Assembly: GCA_013374385.1 (NCBI GenBank)
Contig: QBUR01000138.1
Span: forward strand, 1-7,179
From: Candidatus Methanocomedens sp.
Lineage (GTDB): Archaea; Halobacteriota; Methanosarcinia; Methanosarcinales; Methanocomedenaceae
DNA: 7,179 nt
Reading direction: 5' to 3'
This document shows positions 1 to 6,375 of this stretch, piece by piece (within the stretch, counting starts at the first letter, position 1; every line of letters starts with the position of its first letter). A model generated the notes under the pieces. The model saw only the letters and a list, made by a program, of their open reading frames with translations. It searched no databases and was not told the DNA's origin. The translations under genes were made by a program, and so were the position numbers.

Positions 1-53
1 AAATCCTGGAATTTATGAAATGGTGGATGGATTTGGGGTGAATCTAAGGGGTT

Positions 54-185
54 TTACGACAATCTCATCTTATCATCATCGAGGTCGGTAATTAATAGAG
101 GGACTTCATCGTCAAGATGAAGTTTCGTTCTAATAAATTCTGGAATAACAAGCCGACCGGATTTATCAATATTTACAATTTCCAT
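54..185 (-). CDS. AbrB/MazE-like (SpoVT-AbrB fold) small DNA-binding protein, possibly frameshifted
   Basis: This is a 43-residue reading frame from an ATG at 185 to a TAA at 54-56. The start MEIVNIDKSGRLVIP, followed by IRTKLHLDDEVPLLI, is the classic swapped-hairpin AbrB/MazE pattern: a beta strand, then D-x-x-GR-h-hIP (residues 7-15), then hR-x-x-L. Such proteins are usually antitoxins or transcriptional regulators that dimerise and bind their own promoter. A GGTGGT ribosome binding site lies just upstream (about 191-196). The frame stops soon after DDDK. The alternative frame from about position 63 reads IVVKPL, which resembles the usual family C-terminus, so a frameshift or base-call error is possible. 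No toxin (PIN or MazF) partner is visible, because the window ends 53 bases further on. The family call is fairly sure; the exact C-terminus is not. Confidence 0.6.
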   Translation of the reverse strand: MEIVNIDKSGRLVIPEFIRTKLHLDDEVPLLITDLDDDKMRLS

Positions 186-238
186 TAATACCACCAATGG
201 TAATTATGGCATTAATGGTGTGCCAAACATGCATTAAT
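183..238. promoter_or_regulatory. Possible operator region upstream of the AbrB-like gene
   Basis: The interval between the DUF5788-like gene and the AbrB-like gene contains three copies of ATTAAT (184-189, 211-216, 233-238). The last two are extended to GCATTAAT. An imperfect inverted repeat (ATAATTACCA / TGGTATTAAT on the minus strand, 8 of 10 positions matching) overlaps the ribosome binding site. AbrB-type proteins commonly repress their own promoter through such repeats. Assigning an operator here is inference, and AT-rich DNA gives repeats like this by chance. Confidence 0.3.
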
Positions 239-704
239 CCTTCATCTGCTTCACAAAATTCACCCAACGCCTGGCATCCTGTACCTTGTCCCTTGTTGAT
301 ACCTCATCAAAATCAACTTTCTTGATCTTGCTTTCTTCAAGATCCTGCAGGTCCATGATAGCCCTTAACAATCCAGCCGCTTCATTATGAATCTGTTCAG
401 CCTGTGCCCTGGTGAGTTTTGCATTCTCAATCTGCTCCTCATCAAGCTTTTCCTTTTGCTCAAGGCTGTGGATTAAGCCTCTTATACATTTTTTTTCATT
501 GGGTATCAATCTTTTTTCATTCATTAATTTCCATACCAGATCACGCAGTTGTATTTCATGATCATCGACTGTGATTTTTTCGGGTATAACTTCCCCCACC
601 CACACCAGATACCTATGAAGTCCATTCAGCAGGTGATTACGGTCATTCTGGGATATGAGTTCATCAAAATCAAATCTTGTTGAATCATCATCTGAATTAT
701 TCAT
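234..704 (-). CDS. DUF5788-like archaeal protein of unknown function
   Basis: This 156-aa protein, read from the ATG at 704, is soluble, charged and mainly helical, with no signal peptide or membrane segment. Recognisable conserved-looking blocks are LLNGLHRYLVWVGEVIPE (residues 25-42), an acidic/basic coiled-coil-like centre (about 70-108), and AAGLLRAIMDLQDLE (109-123), ending in a helix with ARRWVNFV. From memory this matches the layout of DUF5788, a family of methanogens and related archaea with no known activity. The ATG start is preferred because GGGAGG (714-719) lies 9 bases upstream; a TTG at 710 would add two residues. The start overlaps the stop of the upstream 98-aa gene by 8 bases (ATGAATAA), which suggests translational coupling in one operon. 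No catalytic motif is seen. Confidence 0.75.
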   Translation of the reverse strand: MNNSDDDSTRFDFDELISQNDRNHLLNGLHRYLVWVGEVIPEKITVDDHEIQLRDLVWKLMNEKRLIPNEKKCIRGLIHSLEQKEKLDEEQIENAKLTRAQAEQIHNEAAGLLRAIMDLQDLEESKIKKVDFDEVSTRDKVQDARRWVNFVKQMKD

Positions 705-993
705 CCCCAAAAGCCTCCCTGAAACAGTCCATTAACTCCTCAGTATTTCGTACTTTCCTGGAATGTTTCACCTGACCTCTCTTGACAACATCCAGGTGCA
801 CTGTGGGTGTCTCCACCGGATGCCCGAAAATACCCTGCATGATGCCGGCAAAGATATTCTGGGTCTTCTTATCCTCCAGGTCCAGTTCCCCGAAATGAGC
901 GAACCAGATACTCAACTTATTATCGCCTGAGCTTATGCTTATCTTCCTTATCCTGTGCTCCCACCACGTATGCACTTTGATATCGTATTCCAT
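697..993 (-). CDS. Hypothetical 98-aa protein
   Basis: I do not recognise this protein. It starts at the ATG at 993 and stops inside the start region of the DUF5788-like gene. The N-terminal half alternates hydrophobic and charged residues in a strand-like pattern (EYDIKVHTWWEHRIRKISIS) and is rich in Trp. A more hydrophobic helix-like stretch, NIFAGIMQGIFG, follows at about residues 46-57. The C-terminal half holds a second strand, HLDVVKRGQV, and a terminal helix, TEELMDCFREAF. This suggests a small alpha/beta domain, with no Cys/His metal site or membrane span. Its gene begins 50 bases after the hydrolase stop with only a weak ribosome binding site. The tight overlap with the next gene and its sensible codon use support it as a real gene. 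Function is unknown. Confidence 0.65.
   Translation of the reverse strand: MEYDIKVHTWWEHRIRKISISSGDNKLSIWFAHFGELDLEDKKTQNIFAGIMQGIFGHPVETPTVHLDVVKRGQVKHSRKVRNTEELMDCFREAFGDE
714..719 (-). promoter_or_regulatory. Ribosome binding site of the DUF5788-like gene
   Basis: GGGAGG on the minus strand lies 9 bases before the ATG at 704 and only 3 bases before an in-frame TTG at 710. This favours the ATG. The site lies inside the last codons of the 98-aa gene, which fits coupled translation. Confidence 0.6.
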
Positions 994-1043
994 ACTATTC
1001 CATTATTCGTTAAAAGGGATAATTGTTTGGCAGCAGGTTTCTA

Positions 1044-1685
1044 TCACATATACGTCCTTGCAAGTTGCAGTGACATCCGTATCTGGCCTGATGCATTATC
1101 GGCTGTCACCTCACCGTGCCCTGGATAGAGGACATCGACATCCATTCCGGCCAGTCTTTCCAGTGATTCCAAAAGCAAGTGCTGGTCACCGCCCGCAAGG
1201 TCAGTGCGCCCGAAACCGCCGCCCTGGAACACGGTGTCGCCTGAGAACAATGACTTTGTAGGCGCATGGTACAGACATATACATCCAGGTGTATGTCCCG
1301 GCGTATGGATAACCTCAAGACCACTATCGTTCCCCTGGTCAATGTTATCGCCTTCATGCAGCAGCCTTTTAGGACTGAAAGATGCCGCCTGACCACTGAA
1401 CATTGCAGCCGCACTGGCCACACTATCTATGAGCATGGGCGCATCTTCTGCGTGTATGACGATATCAGCCCCGGTTGCGCTGCTTACTTCCTCTACCGCG
1501 CCCCAATGGTCATAATGACCGTGGGTCAGGATTATGGTCTCTATATCAGTGGGCTCCATTATGCCTGATATCCGGTCAAGTACATAGGACGCATTCATAC
1601 CCGCATCTATCAACACTGGTCTTGATGCCACTATCAGGTATGCATTTGCATCGTATGGCGAACTGTTAATGTGATGGACTTCCAT
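1044..1685 (-). CDS. Metallo-beta-lactamase-fold hydrolase, glyoxalase II/YcbL-like
   Basis: This 213-aa cytoplasmic protein has a complete single-domain MBL fold. The metal ligands are visible in order: THGHYDH (H55, H57, D59, H60), H131 in TPGHTPG, D150 in FSGD and H190 in PGHG. The segment SGDTVFQGGGFGRTDLAGGD (149-168) is typical of the glyoxalase II / YcbL / persulfide dioxygenase branch, whose members bind a dinuclear Zn or a mononuclear Fe centre. The length fits short YcbL-like enzymes that lack the C-terminal glutathione-binding domain of classical GloB, so a thioester substrate is plausible but unproven. The frame stays open upstream to 1775, but the ATG at 1685 is chosen because GAGGAG sits 6 bases before it and the family's N-terminal strand begins there. 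It lies 19 bases after the DNA polymerase stop, probably in the same transcript. Confidence 0.9.
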   Translation of the reverse strand: MEVHHINSSPYDANAYLIVASRPVLIDAGMNASYVLDRISGIMEPTDIETIILTHGHYDHWGAVEEVSSATGADIVIHAEDAPMLIDSVASAAAMFSGQAASFSPKRLLHEGDNIDQGNDSGLEVIHTPGHTPGCICLYHAPTKSLFSGDTVFQGGGFGRTDLAGGDQHLLLESLERLAGMDVDVLYPGHGEVTADNASGQIRMSLQLARTYM

Positions 1686-1691
1686 GTTAAA

Positions 1692-1697
1692 CTCCTC
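1692..1697 (-). promoter_or_regulatory. Ribosome binding site of the MBL-fold hydrolase
   Basis: GAGGAG on the minus strand is spaced 6 bases from the ATG at 1685. It sets the start 30 codons downstream of the longest possible frame and lies in the short gap after the polymerase stop. Confidence 0.75.
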
Positions 1698-1704
1698 ATT
1701 GAAA

Positions 1705-4449
1705 TTAAAAATCAAATAATTTTGATTGGCTTTTTTTCGGTTTTTTTGGTTCACTGTCCCCCTGGGTGGCCACATGTTCTCTTACAACACTACCACTACC
1801 GCCGAAATCCCCCAGTCCCTTTTGCTTTTCGTCATAATCCAAAAACGATGCATCCACTCCAAATTCTCGAAGGATACGCTCTACAGGGGGCAGTATCTGT
1901 TTCTTTATATAGTAGTTGACATCCAGCGATAAATTGTTATCTTTAACATATTCAGGGTCTTCTGCCTTGTCAGCAAGCAGTCCAGGACCCGCTATTATAA
2001 CAAAGGGAATCCTGTCCCCGATTGGCGGCACAAAACCTGAGCGTTTTTTCATTTTCTCAATAACCATGACATGAGGCTGCTTGTTCTGGTAATTCTCGCT
2101 CTTCTTGGTGTAGCGGCGGGTGAGTGTCAAGTCTTCCAGGACCGATGGGTCTTTTTCAAGGTTAATGTTTCGCACACTGTTGATAACCCCCCTAACGTAA
2201 GTTACCGCATCCTCGACCCTGCCTTCCTTAAGTACCAGTTCCAGTACCCGGTTCAGGGTCTTGCTGGTAAGTTCACACCAGTCCCGCCTGACTGTTTCCA
2301 TGCCTTTGACCTTGATGCCATCAGACCAGCCATCGGCTGATGGTTCAAATACCCATAATGCATAGCGTTTCTTTGCAATGAATATTGAGCGCCTGGCAAA
2401 ACTTTCGAATTCAAGTTCCATGGGGTCAGGTAATTTCGCAGAAACAATGCCAGCGATTTTCTGTCCCACAGCACCGGCATTCTCCAAAGAGATACCTTCA
2501 GGGAACAGTTTTACGAACACACTGTCCGTATCCCCGTATACCACGGACAGGTCGACTTTTTGCAACTCATCGCGTTTGAGTCCAGCCCCTGCCAGTTCTT
2601 CCTCAACAAGCGCATCGCCGTTGGAGAGATATATGCTACCAATCCGGGTTTCCACCAGATCTCTGGTATTGAGGATATTTTCCCTGCCATAACTGGTCAC
2701 CGAATTCGCCATTGTGAGACTGTACAGCCGTGCCCTGGTGTAGCCCGAATAACCGTAGTAACTGTTAAGCAGTATCTTGAGGGCCATCTGAGTGGCGTCC
2801 AGGGCACGGGCTTCGTCCCCTGATGCATGTTTCATCTTCTGCTTTGTTTCAACCCGGCTCTGCAGCAGCCCTGCCAGGATGGAAGGGACAATACCCTTTT
2901 GCACCTGCGCAGATACGAACCTGCCGCCTGAGGGAGTGGTCTCAAAGTTTTCAATAGGTTCCTGTTCATTGTCGACTATCTCGGTGGTATAGCACAGGTT
3001 GTGGGCCATCATGATGGTGGGGTAGAGCGACTTGTAGTCCAGTATTACCACATCTTCCAGCAGCCCCTTTTTTGGGTCCAGTACCTCGCCGCCCTTTAGT
3101 TCATCACTTATCATGTGCCGCTGCTTTGATAAATCGTTGTCAGGTTTAGGGGGCATCACCCTGTTATGGGCGCGGTACTCTTTAAGGAGTATATTCTCGA
3201 CCATATTGGTCTGGCCGCCGTCGAGTATATCCTGCACCATGGTACCGCTTACCCTGGACAGTGCCCAGAACTTATCCAGCAGGCTGAGCCGGATTACCAG
3301 TTCCAATGCCAGTTCAGAGTCGCGTCTGGCATAATCCACGAATAATTTGAACTTATCACCGGTGTCGTGCCAGTATTCTTCCATCTCTGAGGGTTTGACA
3401 TCCAGTTTTTCCCTGCCCAGTAATTCCTGTGCAGAGTTTTTGAGTGTGTAACGCTTCAGGCTGAAATCCCGCCTGATGATGGGGAGCGCATCCACCACCA
3501 CCCGTCCGGTGATGTTTATTTTGGTCATAGTGCCTATCTTGCGATAGTAGACCGAACGACCGTCCCTACCCATGACCGACCTTATCTTTACCTTGCGCTC
3601 TTTTTCAAGGGTGCTTATCCTGTCCACTATATATGGTATGTCGAAGCCGTTCGAGTTGTACCCGATAAATACATCCGGGTTGTATTCTTTGATTATCTCA
3701 AAGAACCGCTCAAGCATTCCTATTTCGTCAGGATAGGTCTCGGAATCACTATCAAGCCCATCAGCGTCCTTGCCTACCAGAACCGTGGTGCTCTTGCCGT
3801 TACAGGCTGGCTCAAAGGCACAGCTTATCATGATTATCGGGCTTAGGTCGGGTGTGGGCATGGCGCCTTCAATTGGCAGGCATTCTATGTCGAATGCCAT
3901 ATACCGCAGGGGCGCGTTGGTGATGATTTCCAGCGGGGTTATGATATCTGATACGGTTTTTACCTGGCAGTCCACTCCAGACAGGCTGATGCCATTGAAC
4001 TTGTCTCCCTGAAGCGGCTCGGAGTCGGTTTCTACCCAGGACATGCCGCCGATACCTGAATCGATGAGGAAACGGTTGCGAAATAGTATATCTGTCTCAT
4101 ATATGCTGGTAACGCCGGGCAATTGAAGCACTTCGTTCCGTATGGCGGGCACGCCTTTTGGGTCGTTGAGGATGACCTTTAGCATGGTGATTGGTGCTTT
4201 AAAGTAGCCTACGGGTTCAAATCTCTGGGTGACCTGTACGTCTGTGACATGCTCATTGAAGGTGGTTTTGATATTTCCTGCCAGTTCATCAGGATTGTGT
4301 TTGGGGTGTGGTTTTAGGAAAAAGTAGGGCTTGAAACCGGGCACGAAGCAGCAGACACTTTTACCAGCATCATCCCGGCCAAAGAGGCGGATGACTGGGT
4401 TTTCAAGGTCATCATAGGTATAATCGGCATCCAGTATCTGGAATTTCAT
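1705..4449 (-). CDS. polB: Archaeal family-B replicative DNA polymerase
   Basis: This 914-aa enzyme copies DNA and proofreads. Numbering is from the ATG at 4449; a TTG at 4455 would add two residues, and the typical family start is MKFQILDADY. The N-terminal domain is followed by the 3'-5' exonuclease with Exo I FDIECLP (D187, E189), Exo II YNSNGFDIP (D270) and Exo III YARRDSE (D377). The polymerase domain has motif A DYKSLYPT (D471), motif B KILLNSYYG (K558-G566), motif C YGDTDSV (D640, D642) and the KKRY motif (693-696). All catalytic residues are present, and no intein or gap interrupts the gene. A Lys-rich linker leads to QSKLFDF (908-914), a PIP box that should bind the PCNA sliding clamp. 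It is the first gene of the minus-strand cluster. No clear ribosome binding site precedes the ATG, so a leaderless or short-leader transcript is possible. The best TATA-like string upstream (CATATA, 4521-4526) is weak. Confidence 0.97.
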   Translation of the reverse strand: MKFQILDADYTYDDLENPVIRLFGRDDAGKSVCCFVPGFKPYFFLKPHPKHNPDELAGNIKTTFNEHVTDVQVTQRFEPVGYFKAPITMLKVILNDPKGVPAIRNEVLQLPGVTSIYETDILFRNRFLIDSGIGGMSWVETDSEPLQGDKFNGISLSGVDCQVKTVSDIITPLEIITNAPLRYMAFDIECLPIEGAMPTPDLSPIIMISCAFEPACNGKSTTVLVGKDADGLDSDSETYPDEIGMLERFFEIIKEYNPDVFIGYNSNGFDIPYIVDRISTLEKERKVKIRSVMGRDGRSVYYRKIGTMTKINITGRVVVDALPIIRRDFSLKRYTLKNSAQELLGREKLDVKPSEMEEYWHDTGDKFKLFVDYARRDSELALELVIRLSLLDKFWALSRVSGTMVQDILDGGQTNMVENILLKEYRAHNRVMPPKPDNDLSKQRHMISDELKGGEVLDPKKGLLEDVVILDYKSLYPTIMMAHNLCYTTEIVDNEQEPIENFETTPSGGRFVSAQVQKGIVPSILAGLLQSRVETKQKMKHASGDEARALDATQMALKILLNSYYGYSGYTRARLYSLTMANSVTSYGRENILNTRDLVETRIGSIYLSNGDALVEEELAGAGLKRDELQKVDLSVVYGDTDSVFVKLFPEGISLENAGAVGQKIAGIVSAKLPDPMELEFESFARRSIFIAKKRYALWVFEPSADGWSDGIKVKGMETVRRDWCELTSKTLNRVLELVLKEGRVEDAVTYVRGVINSVRNINLEKDPSVLEDLTLTRRYTKKSENYQNKQPHVMVIEKMKKRSGFVPPIGDRIPFVIIAGPGLLADKAEDPEYVKDNNLSLDVNYYIKKQILPPVERILREFGVDASFLDYDEKQKGLGDFGGSGSVVREHVATQGDSEPKKPKKSQSKLFDF
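1710..1727 (-). repeat. Small AT-only hairpin in the polymerase PIP-box codons
   Basis: AATCAAA and TTTGATT form a perfect 7-bp inverted repeat around a 4-base loop, inside the last codons of polB. On the transcribed strand it is followed by a short T-run (TTTTTAATTT). It could act as a weak attenuator between polB and the hydrolase gene. However, the stem is A/T-rich and the sequence is constrained by coding, so it may have no role. Confidence 0.25.
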
Positions 4450-4642
4450 TAGCAATCAGTTGAGTTGAAATTTACTTAAGGGTTTCTAAAATGGGGGTGT
4501 TTTACAATTTCATGTTAACCTATATGCGGCACTGTTCCAAAAATCAGTTATTTTGTTGATACCGACTTTTGGTAAAATCTGTGTTAATCAGTGTTCGTAT
4601 ATACACTATTCTTGCAAGATCAAAAAAATAAGTATCTTGTAG
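4450..4642. other. Noncoding DNA between polB and the structured IS110 leader
   Basis: No credible gene is seen in this stretch. It must hold the polB promoter on the minus strand, but only weak TATA-like strings are present. Two inverted repeats occur near its right end: AGTGT/ACACT (about 4590-4607) and CAAGAT/ATCTTG (4615-4620 and 4634-4639). The left end of the IS110 element probably lies somewhere here, but no boundary can be fixed from a single copy. Confidence 0.5.
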
Positions 4643-4723
4643 CCTACTATAAAAGTAGGTCGAGAGGGATAACAAACACTGTGTTTGGGATCACGTTCCC
4701 GTTGATCAACCTGTTACCCTCTC
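4643..4723 (+). ncRNA. Candidate structured RNA in the 5' noncoding end of the IS110 element (possible bridge RNA region)
   Basis: Two adjacent folds are visible. The first is CCTACT-ATAAA-AGTAGG (4643-4659), a perfect 6-bp hairpin. The second is an 11-bp stem with one bulged A, GAGAGGG(a)TAAC (4662-4673) paired with GTTACCCTCTC (4713-4723). It closes three hairpins packed without spacers: AAACA-CTG-TGTTT (4674-4686), GGGA-TCACGT-TCCC (4687-4700) and the 10-base palindrome GTTGATCAAC (4701-4710). This is a four-way-junction shape of 62 bases. IS110-family transposases are known to use guide RNAs encoded in the element's noncoding end, often upstream of the gene. The pairing is seen directly; the strand, transcription and guide role are inference. 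It lacks tRNA landmarks. Confidence 0.5.
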
Positions 4724-4759
4724 ATCCTTTTAAGTGCACGAATTAGTACGTTTTGGACA

Positions 4760-4767
4760 TATAAATA
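4760..4767 (+). promoter_or_regulatory. TATA-box-like promoter element upstream of the transposase
   Basis: TATAAATA matches the archaeal TATA consensus well and sits about 100 bases before the transposase ATG. A start site about 25 bases downstream would give a leader of roughly 70-75 bases that includes the stem at 4819-4858. If so, the structured element at 4643-4723 would lie upstream of this transcript and would need its own promoter. Confidence 0.4.
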
Positions 4768-4818
4768 TGTACCACATATAACAAGCGAACTTGTGTGAAG
4801 GATGTAAAAAGGGATTGC

Positions 4819-4858
4819 TTCTCTCTCGGCCTAAATATTCAAATATGAACTGAGAGAA
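4819..4858 (+). promoter_or_regulatory. Leader stem just before the transposase start
   Basis: TTCTCTC (4819-4825) pairs perfectly with GAGAGAA (4852-4858), which ends 5 bases before the ATG. The 3' arm is the only purine-rich, Shine-Dalgarno-like sequence before the gene, so the stem could hide the ribosome binding site and keep transposase levels low. This role is inferred from position and pairing only. The stem could instead be part of the element's guide RNA. Confidence 0.35.
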
Positions 4859-4863
4859 CGACT

Positions 4864-6066
4864 ATGAACCACAACATATTATTGTATATTGGAATTGATG
4901 TATCGAAAGACAAACATGATATCTGCATAAAAAACAACAACGGGAACGTACTCAAACGCTTTCAAATCCAAAACAAGAAAGAAGACCTTACTAAACTCTA
5001 CGCAACATTGGACAAATTGGAATCTAACATCAAGGAAAAAACTGATTTGTTCTTTGGCATGGAAGCTACTGGAGTCTATTGTTTTCCGCTATATTCTGCA
5101 TTGAAGCGTGATGGATATCCAGTAAAACTTTACAATCCCATCCAAACAAATGGCTATCGAAAAATGGAGATTCGTAAAACCAAGACTGATCCAATCGATT
5201 CAGCCATTATTGCAGATATGTTACGTTATCATGAACCGCCTGCAGCAACTGCAATTGATAATTTGGCCTTATTTCAGTTAAGGGAACTATGCAGAGTGCG
5301 TCAGCGAAACATTGAAAAGTGCACCAAGTGCAAAATTCAGTTTGTTCGCGATCTTGACATGGTCTGGCCTGGTTATAAATCGGTTATGAAATCTGTTTAC
5401 GGGAAAACATCAATAGCGCTTTTAAGAGAGTATTCAGTCCCATCAAATGTGGCTGCAAAACCCTTTGATGATATCTATGAGATGATCAGGAAGGTCTCAC
5501 GATCACAGATATCAAGAGAGAAAGCTGAAGAAATGTACAACCACGCAGGGAACACATTAACCGTGCCTGAAATTGATTCAGTTATCAGTATCGAAATAAA
5601 AACTCTTATTTCGGAAATTGAAATGTACCAGGGACAGATCAAGGCAATCGAAAAAATGATGATGCAGCAAATGGATCAGATTGATTCAAAGATCATGACC
5701 ATTCCCGGTATTGGCAACGTTTTAGGGGCTACTATACTCAGTGAGATTGGTGATATAAATAATTTTAGCAGTGCTAAAAAGGTGGTTGCTTTTGCCGGCC
5801 TTGATCCAATCATCTACCAAAGTGGAAATTTTATGAATAAAACTGGACCGATTTCGAAGAGGGGATCACCCCAACTTCGTAGAGCTCTGTTTTTGGCAGC
5901 AAATGTAGCAAGACTTAATGATGAAAACATAGGGGCTTTCTATAATGATAAAATCACAAGAGGCAAACACCATTTTTCTGCATTGAATGCTACAGCCGCA
6001 AAACTATTGAGAATTGTTTATTGGGTGCTAAAGAACGATAGGGAATATAAAGTCCAATTAACTTGA
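4864..6066 (+). CDS. IS110-family transposase (DEDD/RuvC-like plus Tnp20 domain)
   Basis: This is a complete 400-aa recombinase of usual family length. The N-terminal RuvC-like DEDD domain begins with YIGIDVSKDKHDI (D12), followed by FFGMEATGVY (E67) and KTKTDPIDSAIIAD (D109, D112). The middle is helical. The C-terminal transposase_20 domain has a helix-hairpin-helix TIPGIGNVLGATILSEIGD (279-297), then AFAGLDP and QSGNF, with the likely catalytic serine S320, and SKRGSPQLRRALFLAA (331-346). Family members are known to use DEDD and Ser chemistry together with a guide RNA to join donor and target DNA. All key residues are present and no frameshift is seen. Codon use is more A/T-rich than in polB, consistent with transfer. 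The ATG at 4864 is chosen because the conserved domain begins within a few residues of it. Only a weak purine-rich ribosome binding site (GAGAG) precedes it. Confidence 0.95.
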   Translation: MNHNILLYIGIDVSKDKHDICIKNNNGNVLKRFQIQNKKEDLTKLYATLDKLESNIKEKTDLFFGMEATGVYCFPLYSALKRDGYPVKLYNPIQTNGYRKMEIRKTKTDPIDSAIIADMLRYHEPPAATAIDNLALFQLRELCRVRQRNIEKCTKCKIQFVRDLDMVWPGYKSVMKSVYGKTSIALLREYSVPSNVAAKPFDDIYEMIRKVSRSQISREKAEEMYNHAGNTLTVPEIDSVISIEIKTLISEIEMYQGQIKAIEKMMMQQMDQIDSKIMTIPGIGNVLGATILSEIGDINNFSSAKKVVAFAGLDPIIYQSGNFMNKTGPISKRGSPQLRRALFLAANVARLNDENIGAFYNDKITRGKHHFSALNATAAKLLRIVYWVLKNDREYKVQLT

Positions 6067-6185
6067 ACAATTAGAAGTGGGAATAACCAAAGCAAAATCG
6101 TTGTTAGCGTGAGCTGTGCAAAAAAATGATTGAATGTCCATTTCGGTATATCTGTTTGGTCACGCCCTGCCTGTATGTAATGTTA
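6067..6185. other. Noncoding DNA downstream of the transposase
   Basis: I see no gene, promoter or strong hairpin here. The right end of the IS110 element probably lies in this stretch or shortly beyond, but no repeat or core sequence identifies it. Confidence 0.4.
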
Positions 6186-6258
6186 GAAATCAACTGCCAT
6201 AATGCTGTCGAGCAAAGCGAACCCCGAAGGGGCGACAGCTTTATGTGCAGTCGATTTC
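6186..6258. repeat. Long imperfect hairpin, candidate structured RNA or palindromic element
   Basis: Arms at 6186-6210 and 6233-6258 pair over 23 bp. From outside inward: GAAATC with GATTTC (interrupted by one A-C mismatch), ACTGC with GCAGT, a bulged T, CATAA with TTATG, a T-T mismatch, then GCTGTCG with CGACAGC. The apical part contains CCCC-GAA-GGGG (6222-6232) next to an 11-base unpaired strand, AGCAAAGCGAA. The combination of long helix, internal mismatches and asymmetric loop looks like a folded RNA rather than a simple terminator, and no T-run follows. It could be a guide RNA of the IS110 element if that belongs to the IS1111 group, a dispersed palindrome, or part of another RNA. No coding frame competes. 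Confidence 0.55.
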
Positions 6259-6317
6259 ACCCAAATAAGCAGGGAAAAAACGGATATATTGAATGACAAT
6301 ATCTTATTTCGGGCATC

Positions 6318-6358
6318 TTGTGAGGGAGCGACCCTGCCTCACAATCTACCGAAAGGTA
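6318..6358 (+). repeat. Tandem hairpins, one with a GAAA tetraloop
   Basis: TTGTGAGG (6318-6325) pairs perfectly with CCTCACAA (6337-6344) around an 11-base loop that can close further (AGGG/CCCT). Two bases later comes TACC-GAAA-GGTA (6347-6358), a stem capped by a GNRA-type tetraloop when read on the plus strand. Such loops are characteristic of folded RNAs and suggest that this region is transcribed rightward as structured RNA. The function is unknown. Confidence 0.45.
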
Positions 6359-6375
6359 TAATAGTACGTTGATCT

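Larger units (their letters stand above)
4643..6066 (+). mobile_element. IS110-family insertion sequence (minimum extent; ends not fixed)
   Basis: This entry covers the intact transposase gene and the structured leader. Elements of this family generally lack terminal inverted repeats and make little or no target duplication, so the ends cannot be read from one copy. The transposase is intact, so the element may be active. The IS110 group typically has the long noncoding end upstream, whereas the IS1111 group has it downstream. Both flanks here are structured (4643-4723 and 6186-6258), so the subgroup is left open. Confidence 0.7.

Noticed and set aside
1686..1775. A 30-residue N-terminal extension of the MBL hydrolase
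   Set aside because: It overlaps polB codons, is Lys/Asn-rich because of the A-tracts, and the GAGGAG site clearly serves the ATG at 1685.
4664..4690. Fragment of 23S rRNA suggested by GGGATAACA and TGTTTGG
   Set aside because: Only these short words match the conserved 23S region from memory; the bases between and around them do not follow rRNA.
4662..4723. A tRNA gene suggested by the cloverleaf-like shape
   Set aside because: It has an 11-bp bulged closing stem, no D- or T-loop consensus, no recognisable anticodon loop of seven, and only 62 bases.
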